Part shown: positions 25,106 to 32,823 of the stretch, in pieces
Layout of the letters: each line of letters opens with the position of its first letter
Position numbering within the stretch: the first letter of the stretch is position 1
Assembly (NCBI GenBank): GCA_017616735.1
Contig: JAFZXP010000049.1
Location: 1 to 37,148, forward strand
Source: Bacteroidales bacterium
GTDB taxonomy: Bacteria; Bacteroidota; Bacteroidia; Bacteroidales; F082
Length of the DNA stretch: 37,148 nucleotides
Direction: 5' to 3'
Made by a program: the position numbers and the translations under genes
Notes under the pieces: generated by a model
Told to the model about the DNA's origin: nothing
Seen by the model: the letters and a program-made list of their open reading frames with translations, nothing else
Databases searched by the model: none

Positions 25106-27391
25106 TTATTGCTGTGTCACATTTGCACCAGATTGGATAGTTACGGTGCCACAGGAAACTTGATTAGCATTATTATAATATCCTCCTGCTCCAATACTAT
25201 GCTTTCCTTGGTACCCCATTGTGGCTATAACTTCAGTAACGCCTGTGGTTATTGTGATTGTTCCACAGGTAGATACAAGGCCATAGGCTCCATATCCCGT
25301 ACCAATGCCTGCAGCTTTTTGCCCACCCGTGGCTTCGACGGTGCCGCCGTTTATTAAAATATTACCACAGGTGCTTCTTGATTTGCCAGAGCCAATACCA
25401 GGAGCATAGTAATCAGACATTTTTGCAGTTACAGTACCGCCACTGATTGTTATAGCACCAACTTGGGCACAATGTCCAGCGCCAATTGCAGCTCCAGCAT
25501 AAGCATTAGCAGCACTACTATTATTTGCTGTTGACCTAGCAGTCACATCAGCTGTTCCCTCAATGATTATACCTTCACAACGGGAATAGGCAGCATAGGT
25601 AGTATTATTCGTAAAACTCTCGCGTCCGGAGCCAATGGCAGCACCACCTTCCCAAGATTGGGCAGTCACTTTTCCACCGCTAATGGTAATGGTACCGCAG
25701 GTGGAATACCCTGAATCATTTTCGGATGTTCCGCTACCAATGCATGCTCCACCACTTTTGTGGGTATCAACTGTGACAGTTCCACCAGTAATTGTAATAT
25801 TGCCACAACGAGAGGTGCCACTATATGCACTGCCTGCACCAATAAGCGCTCCGTTAGAACATGCAGTACTATTGCCTATACTCTGTATATAAGGGTTTAT
25901 TTTGATTGTACCACCGGTAATTGTAATGTTGCCACAATCTCCGTTTTTGTCTGAGCCAATGAAAGCACCCGTATGGCTACCGTTAGAATTGTCCTTATTG
26001 TACATTGCCATGTCAAGTGTACCACTTCCACTGATTGTAAGTGTTGTTTTTGTTGGTTCGTAGGTGCCAGCCTTGATTATAGCTTTAGTATTATCTGCCG
26101 AGTTCGAACTTCTAACATAATTCGTTCCACACAATACAATCTCAGCATTACCTAAGCAGTTAATGGCATTGCCACTGGCCTGCATATTCACACCATGAAG
26201 GTAAACTTTCTGTCCATTAGCGATAGTAATAGTATTCGCAGTGGGTGTGCCAGCATTGCTCTGGTAAATGTGGGCAATTGTATTAGCTGTACCAGTATAA
26301 GATGCAGTTGCAAGGTCGAAACCTTGTCTATCCATGCTGAGACTTTTACCACTATTCAAATATTTATTCCTTTCAATCTCATCTAACGCAGGACGTGAAC
26401 CTTTATAGTATTCATCAGCGATATATACCGAGCCCGCAACACCAGCTTCAATAGCATTTTGCGGAAGCACGATAGCCCATCTGGTGCCGTCAGTACTTGT
26501 TGGCATCTTAATAAGGCCATCACTTCCAACTTTTATGCCGTAACTAAAGCTATTATCATTGAAATCAACAGTAACCGTGTTGTTCATACCTGTTATGCAC
26601 AACGCTTGTGAATTGATATCTGCAATATTATCTGTGGTGAATTTCATGAATGAGCAGTAATTGAATAAATTGGCAGTGTATTCACCCGCGCCCTCGTAAA
26701 CTTCATTTGAATGATTGTATGAAATTACCGGATATTTCGATGTCTGATCAATGATGTCAACGGTGTATTTAGTGCCATTGATATCTGGAGTCTTGTTTCC
26801 AAGAAAATAAAAATGCAAAGGCGAATCATCACCCACTGGCGTAACAAATGCGACATCACCGCCAAATTGTTGATTCTCTGCATTATAAGTCAACGATCCG
26901 AGGCAAACTTTGTTATAGCCGACGTAAATCACATCACCTTCTTCAAATGTTACCGTGGCAAATTCATCTTCAGGAACTACGTTAGCCCTTGAGCCACCAT
27001 CAACGTTGAGGGTAATTCGAACAGTATTTAACACTGGAGATATAGATTCAGCATTCTTTTTGCAGCCCGTTATTCCCAAAACAAGTGCGAAAGCTAAAAG
27101 TAATGTTGATCCTTTTTTGAAATTACGTCTACGACGCATTACGGCGTATCCTGCTCCTGCCGCAGTCAAAATCAGCAGGCCACTGCCAACCGGGGCTTCA
27201 CTCTGGCCAATGCCATTGTTTGAAATACCATTAGCAGCTGTCCAATATGTAACAGTACGAGTTCCACCGAACTCGTCATTTACACGGAAAAAATCATCGC
27301 TACGCTGAGCGTTAGCATTCATAGGCAGCATCATTGCTGTCGCCAGTGCCATCGAAAGCACCAAAAACTTAAATTTTGCTTGCATATTCAT
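25106..27391 (-). CDS. Surface family protein C: same N-terminal parts, Gly/Cys repeat solenoid at the C terminus
   Basis: A 761-residue protein. The signal peptide (M-N-M-Q-A-K, ends A-N-A-Q), P-V-G-S-G-L-L tail ending R-R-R-R and second hydrophobic stretch ending G-I-T-G-C-K-K match gene A closely. The middle domain has F-E-E-G-D-V-I-Y-V-G and W-A-I-V-L-P-Q. The C-terminal third differs: from residue ~410 (G-N-A-E-I-V-L-C-G-T) it has about eight repeats of I-G-(S/A/T)-G, a variable loop, then C-G-x-I-T-I-x-G-G (~480-755), running to the stop. It is probably a parallel beta-helix; similar repeats occur in proteins called carbohydrate-binding. So the shared N-terminal part carries a different output domain. 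Confidence 0.72.
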   Translation of the reverse strand: MNMQAKFKFLVLSMALATAMMLPMNANAQRSDDFFRVNDEFGGTRTVTYWTAANGISNNGIGQSEAPVGSGLLILTAAGAGYAVMRRRRNFKKGSTLLLAFALVLGITGCKKNAESISPVLNTVRITLNVDGGSRANVVPEDEFATVTFEEGDVIYVGYNKVCLGSLTYNAENQQFGGDVAFVTPVGDDSPLHFYFLGNKTPDINGTKYTVDIIDQTSKYPVISYNHSNEVYEGAGEYTANLFNYCSFMKFTTDNIADINSQALCITGMNNTVTVDFNDNSFSYGIKVGSDGLIKMPTSTDGTRWAIVLPQNAIEAGVAGSVYIADEYYKGSRPALDEIERNKYLNSGKSLSMDRQGFDLATASYTGTANTIAHIYQSNAGTPTANTITIANGQKVYLHGVNMQASGNAINCLGNAEIVLCGTNYVRSSNSADNTKAIIKAGTYEPTKTTLTISGSGTLDMAMYNKDNSNGSHTGAFIGSDKNGDCGNITITGGTIKINPYIQSIGNSTACSNGALIGAGSAYSGTSRCGNITITGGTVTVDTHKSGGACIGSGTSENDSGYSTCGTITISGGKVTAQSWEGGAAIGSGRESFTNNTTYAAYSRCEGIIIEGTADVTARSTANNSSAANAYAGAAIGAGHCAQVGAITISGGTVTAKMSDYYAPGIGSGKSRSTCGNILINGGTVEATGGQKAAGIGTGYGAYGLVSTCGTITITTGVTEVIATMGYQGKHSIGAGGYYNNANQVSCGTVTIQSGANVTQQ

Positions 27392-27413
27392 ATAATTTTT
27401 ATTGTTTTTATTC

Positions 27414-27480
27414 CCTCTTAAATTTGCGGGCGCAAAATTACAAAATTTTTTAATACAAAATGTGCGAAAAAACGCACATT
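27414..27480 (-). promoter_or_regulatory. Promoter region of surface gene C, shared with gene A
   Basis: The minus strand carries TAATTTTG (27433-27440) and the same CGCCCGCAA block as gene A. Just upstream AATGTGCG-TTTTTT-CGCACATT (about 27460-27481) can form an 8-bp hairpin that gene A keeps only in part. Confidence 0.55.
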
Positions 27481-27506
27481 TCTCCATCAAAAATTAACAA
27501 AAAAAC

Positions 27507-27539
27507 TTGTCTTTCATTCAAAAATTTGTTATAATTTTG
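27507..27539 (+). promoter_or_regulatory. Promoter of the DUF5618 gene
   Basis: TAATTTTG (27532-27539) matches the -7 box, with TTG at 27507-27509, 22 bases upstream, as a weak -33 element. The ATG follows at 27574. Confidence 0.5.
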
Positions 27540-27573
27540 CAGCGTAAGAATTTAAGAAGCAAAAAGAAACATA

Positions 27574-27966
27574 ATGAAAAAGACCGACCCCATTTCGGAA
27601 GCAAGGCGTTATGTGGAGAATGCCAAAGTTACTTTGAAGGAAAAAGGCGAGTTGAACGTCGAAACCAAGCGTTACGAGGATGACAAATATGTCAGAGCTG
27701 CGGGCAACTATCTGTGGCTTGGCGTTTTGTTGGCTTTGGATGCCGTATTTCACGTGCGTTCCGACCGTCGCAAAAGAGTTAACATCAACGAATATTTCGA
27801 GGCAGTCGGCAAACGCGACCGGAAGCTTCTCGATTATGTTAATGATGGTTACAACGTGATACACATATACATGAATTATGACGGAGGGCATTCGAAAGCG
27901 ATAAGCGACGAAGGTTTCCGTTTAGCAAACGCTATCATCGATCGCTGCGAAGGAATGATGGCGTAA
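27574..27966 (+). CDS. DUF5618 family protein
   Basis: A 130-residue, mostly helical cytosolic protein. It begins with D-P-I-S-E-A-R-R-Y-V-E-N-A-K, continues with D-K-Y-V-R-A-A-G-N-Y-L-W-L-G-V-L-L-A-L-D-A-V and ends with N-D-G-Y-N-V-I-H-I-Y-M-N-Y-D-G-G and A-N-A-I-I-D-R-C. This fits DUF5618, a Bacteroidota family that looks HEPN-like in helix pattern. Function is unknown. It is the only intact plus-strand gene inside the surface-gene block, and sits next to an antitoxin fragment, so it may belong to a small mobile or toxin-antitoxin-like island. Confidence 0.65.
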   Translation: MKKTDPISEARRYVENAKVTLKEKGELNVETKRYEDDKYVRAAGNYLWLGVLLALDAVFHVRSDRRKRVNINEYFEAVGKRDRKLLDYVNDGYNVIHIYMNYDGGHSKAISDEGFRLANAIIDRCEGMMA

Positions 27967-28034
27967 TATAAGCTGGATACACCAAGTCACGTCATCTCAC
28001 CACAATAATAACCTCTCCTAATGCCACAATAATT

Positions 28035-28069
28035 TTTGCATAGGAATGTCGGAATATTTGTTATCTTTG
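28035..28069 (+). promoter_or_regulatory. Promoter upstream of the antitoxin fragment
   Basis: TATCTTTG (28062-28069) is a good -7 box; TTTG (28035-28038) lies 23 bases upstream, slightly far for -33. The fragment's ATG follows at 28108. Confidence 0.45.
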
Positions 28070-28107
28070 CAACAAGATTCTAAAAAGTAAAATACAAATC
28101 ACATTTT

Positions 28108-28287
28108 ATGTTAAGAAGAACAAAACAGCAATACGATTTTGCAATTCAGCGCATTAAAGAGTTGTTGCCTTTGGTTGACGACAACACCCCGGCCAACGAC
28201 CGCAACGCCATTGAGCTTACTTTGATGTCGGATACTGTCATCGAATATGAAAAAGAGCATTTTCCTATTGGACATCACTCCAGCTGA
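28108..28287 (+). pseudogene. N-terminal fragment of a HigA-like antitoxin/regulator
   Basis: A 59-codon ORF. Its sequence Y-D-F-A-I-Q-R-I-K-E-L-L-P-L-V, D-D-N-T-P-A-N-D-R-N-A-I-E-L and Y-E-K-E-H-F-P-I matches, as far as I can recognise, the N-terminal arm that precedes the helix-turn-helix domain in Bacteroidota HigA-type antitoxins, where H-Y-P-I usually leads into the DNA-binding part. Here the frame stops six codons later, so the DNA-binding domain is missing and no toxin gene is next to it. It keeps a promoter. It could be a remnant or a small expressed protein. Confidence 0.5.
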
Positions 28288-28322
28288 AATAATAGGATGC
28301 TAAGTTGTAGCCAACAAAAACA

Positions 28323-28353
28323 AATCGCCATGATTATGGGAACCACGGCGATT
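28323..28353 (-). terminator. Hairpin terminator after surface gene D
   Basis: AATCGCCATGATT (28323-28335) pairs with AACCACGGCGATT (28341-28353) over 13 positions, two of them G-U in the minus-strand RNA, around a 5-base loop. TGTTTTTG follows on the minus strand. It lies 24 bases past the gene D stop. Confidence 0.7.
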
Positions 28354-28376
28354 CTACATATATGCAAGATTATTGA

Positions 28377-30275
28377 TTATTCAACGTCTCGGACGAGGCG
28401 GACGGAATGTCCATAGTAACGACTTTCTGTACTTATACCACAGTCATCATCACCAAATTTGAAATAATACGAGTCATTCCAACTATCAAGAGAACTTGAC
28501 GAATAGTAGCCCTCTCCCCAAGTTGGATCATATGCAACATCTGTGACATCATTTCCATCACGATATCCAGCAGCTGGTAAAAATACACAACCGGCAGTTT
28601 CCATTTTGTCCCAATCATCAAATGAATACTGGTTCTGCCCCCAATAGTCTTCATTATCGCTATTATTGATGCCAACTGGATATTCTACTCCATCTGGATG
28701 AGTGTATAAATCAGGGAATAATATTACACCAAGAATTCTATTACCAAGATATGCTTTTACGAAACGAGCATTAGTTACTTCATTTATCGTTGACGATTCT
28801 CGACACGTCTCTCCAGGTATAGGATTATAATAAACATTATCTGAAGTACCCGTCAACCAAACCCATTCATCACGCGTTAATGTACGCCAGTTAAACTCTC
28901 CTCCTCTGTTAATAATCACTTCACTGTTCTTTTTACCCCACTCATAATCAGTACCAGCAATATCACTACTTACATAATCATTGTCATCGTCACTTGTCAT
29001 ATTGGGTAATTTATTATCATAACCGCTGGTTCCATAGCCAAAATGACTAACAACACTTCTTTTTGCATAATTCTCTCTTACATTAGCCTCATCGTCATAA
29101 TCATATTGATGTGCCTTAAAACTCCATATACAACTATTCCAATTATCTATCGAAACAGCTTGTAAATTACCACTTGAAAACTTTACTTTCTTTGTACTAC
29201 TGACTGAGAATTCACCGTCCAAGGATCCTCCATTCGTAGATAAAGAAATCGGGATGCCAGCCGCTTCCCAACTATTGATAGATATTGCAGGTATGGTAAA
29301 AGGTGTTGTAGTAATGTATCCAGACGCTGCCGCCGTAGTTGTCACTTCGTCTTGTGGTAAAAGAATCGCCCATCTTTCTGTGTTTGATTCAGCATGAAGT
29401 GTTATTTTTCCATCACCAAGTGTAACAAAAGTGTATGGTTCCCCAGTTGTTTCTCCATTATTTGCGTCAAAATGTATAATCACACAGTTTTTCATACCAT
29501 TAATGGTTACTGGGTTGGCCATAGGAATATCTGTAGTTGTAAACTTTACTATAGAGCATTTATTCTTGAGTCGTGCACTATATGAATATAAACCGGCTTT
29601 ATATTTCTCAGTAGACGGTGCATACGATATAACCGGATATTCTAACGCTTGATCTTGAATATCAACATAGTATTCAATGTCTTCTGTTATTTCTACGCGC
29701 TGCTTATTACCAACGAAATAAAAATGCAAATAGTCATCTGTGCTAGTTGGGGTTATATCACCACTAAAAGTCTCACCATCATAATCAAGATACCCGCAAT
29801 AAACACCATTATTTCCAACATAAATTCTATCTCCATTCTGAAATGAAACAGTTGCGAATGTACCACCTCCTGTAGGATTTACATTAACTTTAGACCCATT
29901 TCCGACATTCAATTTGATATGAACCACGCTTGGTGTATTTTCTGATATATCATCTACTCTTTTACGGCATTGGGTCAAACACAGCAACATAGCACTAATA
30001 ACAATTAATGTGATATTCTTTTTCATTATCCTTCTATTGTTAATAGCTATATATCCAACTCCCAACAACACCATAAGAAGTAATCCTGAACCAATTGGAG
30101 ATTCACCTATACCTTCATTACTTATTACCCATGCATATAATGGATCCCTGGTTTCATTAAACTCATCATCCACTCTGAAAAAATCGTCGCTCTTCTGAGC
30201 GCTCACCGGCAACGCACAAATCATTGCCAAAACAAATGAAAGCACAAGAGCTTTCAAATCAAAAAAGTTCTTCAT
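28377..30275 (-). CDS. Surface family protein D, with an internal lipoprotein signal that keeps its Met
   Basis: A 632-residue paralogue of A and B. It has a signal peptide (M-K-N-F-F, ends P-V-S-A-Q), P-I-G-S-G-L-L plus a hydrophobic helix ending N-N-R-R, then I-M-K-K-N-I-T-L-I-V and a stretch ending C-L-T-Q-C-R-K (~105). That second part is a complete lipoprotein signal peptide including M-K-K, so an internal start could make a separate lipoprotein. The middle domain has F-Q-N-G-D-R-I-Y-V-G and W-A-I-L-L-P-Q, and the C-terminal domain V-K-F-S-S-G-N-L-Q, G-Y-G-T-S-G-Y, V-F-L-P-A-A-G-Y and S-V-R-L-V-R. Base composition is more A+T-rich than in A-C. The leader holds a run of nine C residues (minus strand). 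Confidence 0.75.
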   Translation of the reverse strand: MKNFFDLKALVLSFVLAMICALPVSAQKSDDFFRVDDEFNETRDPLYAWVISNEGIGESPIGSGLLLMVLLGVGYIAINNRRIMKKNITLIVISAMLLCLTQCRKRVDDISENTPSVVHIKLNVGNGSKVNVNPTGGGTFATVSFQNGDRIYVGNNGVYCGYLDYDGETFSGDITPTSTDDYLHFYFVGNKQRVEITEDIEYYVDIQDQALEYPVISYAPSTEKYKAGLYSYSARLKNKCSIVKFTTTDIPMANPVTINGMKNCVIIHFDANNGETTGEPYTFVTLGDGKITLHAESNTERWAILLPQDEVTTTAAASGYITTTPFTIPAISINSWEAAGIPISLSTNGGSLDGEFSVSSTKKVKFSSGNLQAVSIDNWNSCIWSFKAHQYDYDDEANVRENYAKRSVVSHFGYGTSGYDNKLPNMTSDDDNDYVSSDIAGTDYEWGKKNSEVIINRGGEFNWRTLTRDEWVWLTGTSDNVYYNPIPGETCRESSTINEVTNARFVKAYLGNRILGVILFPDLYTHPDGVEYPVGINNSDNEDYWGQNQYSFDDWDKMETAGCVFLPAAGYRDGNDVTDVAYDPTWGEGYYSSSSLDSWNDSYYFKFGDDDCGISTESRYYGHSVRLVRDVE

Positions 30276-30294
30276 ATTTTATTTTTTTAATAAA

Positions 30295-30420
30295 TTATCC
30301 TGTAAATAATTGATATTCAGCAAGTTGCCAACGGGGGGGGGTATTAACTAAAAACCTATTGTCTGTAGCTGGGTGCAGATTGAGGATGTTTCTTTTGTTT
30401 TCAGTTAATATGCTCTTCAT
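30295..30420 (-). other. Possible small upstream ORF (41 codons) spanning the poly-C run
   Basis: The gene D leader has an ATG at 30420 and a frame that reads through the C9 run to a TAA at 30295-30297, 19 bases before the gene D ATG. A change of one C would shift its end. No family is recognised, and it may be chance. Confidence 0.2.
30333..30341. repeat. Homopolymer run of nine G (C on the gene D strand)
   Basis: Nine G in a row, about 60 bases upstream of the gene D ATG and downstream of its -7 box, so within the predicted 5' leader. Runs of this type are prone to slippage. Confidence 0.85.
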
Positions 30421-30430
30421 AATTGGGCCG

Positions 30431-30438
30431 CAAAGATA
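30431..30438 (-). promoter_or_regulatory. -7 box of surface gene D
   Basis: The minus strand reads TATCTTTG followed by CGGCCC, the same pattern as the other surface-gene promoters. It gives a leader of about 150 bases. Confidence 0.55.
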
Positions 30439-30459
30439 CACTTTTTTTCGACATGAAAT

Positions 30460-30489
30460 GCCGCCTCTGAAATTTTTTTCAGAGGCGGC
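30460..30489 (-). terminator. Hairpin terminator after the truncated surface gene
   Basis: GCCGCCTCTGAAA (30460-30472) pairs with TTTCAGAGGCGGC (30477-30489), a perfect 13-bp stem with a four-base loop, 47 bases past the stop at 30537. Confidence 0.75.
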
Positions 30490-30536
30490 AAACTCAAACT
30501 TCGCTAAAGTCGTTCAAATTGATAAAAACAATCAAC

Positions 30537-31601
30537 CTATCGCACCAGGCGCACCGACAGGCCATAGAAACAACCGACAGAGGCGCAAGGACTCACGGCC
30601 GTACCAATCCATCCGTCATCGAATCTCAATTGATATACTTGATAGTCGGCGTAAGGATTATCAATACAACGAGTAGAGGTCCAGTAGTGTCCAGTCCCAT
30701 CATCGCTCATCACATGGTCCCCACTGCGATCGCTGGCAGCAGGCAAGAACACAGCGCCGGCCGCCTCTATCGAAGACCAGTCACCGGCTGACACTGAAGC
30801 AACATTCCGATAATTATTATATACATAACTACCTACACCTCCATCATATCCATCAGGATATACGATTATTCCATAATAACTCTTACCGCCTACAGCGATT
30901 CTAGCGTGCAGGAAACGATTTCCTTCTCTGCAGGTGACTCCTGGCTCAGCTTCAGCCCTAATACCTATAAGCCATACCCACTCGTCCTCCGAAAGGGTAA
31001 ACCAATGATATGAATTACCCGTCGGATCACCACAATAATCGCCCCAGTCTTTAAAAACCTCATAATCAAGGGTATCCTCCGATGTCATAGTCGGGTCGTC
31101 GCCAGTTCCCCAACCAAAGAGACCCACTATGTCCTGCCTTGAATAGTTGGTGCCGACATTTAGATTTTCTGTTTCAACCACGTCGTATTGATGTTCCATG
31201 AAACTGTATTCACCGGTTCTTTTGTCGTATTGAAGGTTACCGGGACTAAAACGGACCACATTGCCATTCTTGCTCACAGTAAACACCTTATCTGTCGAAG
31301 GTATTGTGTTGTCAATAGTATTGGTCGTTATATAACTGTTATTTTCAACTGCCGCAATATCGCAATTATATGCTTTTCCATCTATCATAGCCAACCCTTT
31401 GGAAACAGCTTCCTGCGGAAGAAGGATAGCCCATTTCTCGGTCGCACTCTCCGATTTCAATGTAATGGCGTCTTTTGTGCCGTTGGCAACGATAGGGTTA
31501 CTTGGGTCGGCAAAGTTGGTGGTGACACCTGTCTTCATGCCAGCCACCTTAACAGCTTCCGAAGTGCCTTCAGCAAGAGTGAACTTCACCAAGCCGCATG
31601 A
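30537..31601 (-). pseudogene. Surface family gene E, 5'-truncated
   Basis: The frame matches the second half of A and D: C-G-L-V-K-F at its upstream limit (compare N-K-C-G-L-A-K-F in gene F), then W-A-I-L-L-P-Q, V-R-F-S-P-G-N-L-Q-Y, L-F-G-W-G-T, V-F-L-P-A-A-S and S-V-R-L-V-R at the end. The signal peptide, tail motif, lipobox and half of the fimbrillin-like domain are missing. Similarity stops at about 31601 and the next gene's stop is at 31622, so the break lies in 31602-31621. Without a signal peptide it cannot be exported as written. It may be a silent cassette for recombination. Confidence 0.75.
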
Positions 31602-31621
31602 ACAACAAAAAAAATATATTT

Positions 31622-32116
31622 TTATTGATTCTCAAACTTCTTCACCAGCTCTTCGGGGGTTAAACCCAAATTTGCGATTGATGCACGGCATGCTTCGGCA
31701 AACTCACCGTCGGGATATAGGGCCAGATACTGCTCGTAAAGCTGTCGGGCCATGTCGAGATTCTCATAGTAGGTCTCAAAAATAAAGCCTTTCACAAACA
31801 GTGCGGCTTGAGTGCGAGGATAGTCGGGATAATCTTTAATCATCCTGTCGATGATGGCTATGGTGCGCTGCGCATTGTCGATATTCATCGACACATTCAC
31901 CGCCTTGAAAAGAATTTCAGGAGTTTTCTCGTCGTTGGGATACTTGATGGCATAGTCGCAATAGGCCGTAACCAACTCGTCGGCCAACGCCGGGTCGACA
32001 GCCTGCTCGGTAGCAAACAGCTGCTGCTCCAATTTCTCAATCCTTTTCGCTGGATCGTTGCTGTTACAACCCATTAACAAAACCGAAAAAAGTAATATTA
32101 CAAAATATCTTTTCAT
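31622..32116 (-). CDS. TPR-type lipoprotein
   Basis: A 164-residue lipoprotein: M-K-R-Y-F signal with lipobox L-L-M-G-C (Cys 17), then helical repeats with TPR spacing, for example A-Y-C-D-Y-A-I-K-Y-P-N-D-E-K-T-P and A-R-Q-L-Y-E-Q-Y-L-A-L-Y-P-D-G-E-F-A. The pattern recalls BamD/YbgF-type tetratricopeptide proteins but is short. It is probably periplasmic. It follows def on the same strand, and its 3' end is the junction with the truncated surface gene. Confidence 0.72.
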   Translation of the reverse strand: MKRYFVILLFSVLLMGCNSNDPAKRIEKLEQQLFATEQAVDPALADELVTAYCDYAIKYPNDEKTPEILFKAVNVSMNIDNAQRTIAIIDRMIKDYPDYPRTQAALFVKGFIFETYYENLDMARQLYEQYLALYPDGEFAEACRASIANLGLTPEELVKKFENQ

Positions 32117-32176
32117 CTGTTATCTATTATCTGTTATCTTGAGATTTCTCCGCTCGCTTCGCTCGGTCGAAATGAC
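32117..32176. repeat. Short 7-bp repeat plus a REP-like interspersed element
   Basis: CTGTTAT, CTATTAT, CTGTTAT make three heptamers next to the TPR gene start. The adjoining 32142-32176 (GATTTCTCCGCTCGCTTCGC, then TCGGTCGAAATGACG) is of a type I recall as a frequent interspersed intergenic repeat in Bacteroidota; its GCGAAGCGAGC core can fold. Confidence 0.5.
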
Positions 32177-32182
32177 GGGAAG

Positions 32183-32752
32183 TTATCGACGGTGTTTCTT
32201 ATTCGGGAAAATCATCTTGTAATCGACATCGACATTGCCTTCCGATATGTTGCGCAACTTGTTCTTGAGCAACATCTTACGCATCGGGCTGATTCTGTCG
32301 ACATAGCATTTACCTTCAAGATGGTCGTATTCGTGCTGAATCACTCGCGCCACTATGCCGTCAAACTCTTCTTCGTGCTCCACAAAATTCTCATCCATGT
32401 AGTACAGTTTCACCTTGCTCGGGCGCTCCACATCCTCGCCCATGTCGGGCAGGCTCAGGCAGCCTTCCCTAAACATCCACGGCTCGCCGCCAAGCTCAAG
32501 AATCTCGGCGTTGATAAACACCTTCTTCACGCCGGCGCCCTCCGGATACTTGTCCTTAAACGGGTCGCAGTCAATCACAAACAGTCTGATCGACTTGTTG
32601 ATTTGAGGCGCTGCCAAACCGACGCCTTCGGTATAATACATAGTCTCGAACATATCGGCAATAAGCTGCTTCAGTTCGGGTGTGTTCTCTTCAATATCTT
32701 CGGCCACGTGCTTCAGCACCGGATGACCGTATGCCACAACTGGTAAAACCAT
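32183..32752 (-). CDS. def: Peptide deformylase
   Basis: A 189-residue metalloenzyme that removes formyl from nascent proteins. All three motifs are present: G-V-G-L-A-A-P-Q-I near residue 45, E-G-C-L-S-L-P near residue 105 and Q-H-E-Y-D-H-L-E-G near residue 150, which supply the metal-binding Cys and two His. Length is usual. It lies downstream of ruvX across a 66-base gap filled by a heptamer array. Confidence 0.96.
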   Translation of the reverse strand: MVLPVVAYGHPVLKHVAEDIEENTPELKQLIADMFETMYYTEGVGLAAPQINKSIRLFVIDCDPFKDKYPEGAGVKKVFINAEILELGGEPWMFREGCLSLPDMGEDVERPSKVKLYYMDENFVEHEEEFDGIVARVIQHEYDHLEGKCYVDRISPMRKMLLKNKLRNISEGNVDVDYKMIFPNKKHRR

Positions 32753-32753
32753 C

Positions 32754-32823
32754 TTTTATCTTTTATCTTATAACTTTCAACTTTTAACTGTCAACTGCTA
32801 ACTGCTAACTGACAACTGTCAAC
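32754..32823. repeat. 7-bp repeat array that contains the ruvX stop codon
   Basis: Ten consecutive 7-base units, from TTTTATC twice through TTATAAC, TTTCAAC, TTTTAAC, TGTCAAC, TGCTAAC twice, TGACAAC and TGTCAAC. It fills the gap between def and ruvX; the ruvX stop TGA is at 32819-32821. Confidence 0.85.

Noticed and set aside
20912-31601. Diversity-generating retroelement acting on the lectin-like C termini
   Set aside because: The C-terminal domains resemble lectin-fold variable proteins and end in S-V-R-L-V-R, but there is no reverse transcriptase or template repeat in the window, and the differences among copies are not limited to adenine positions.
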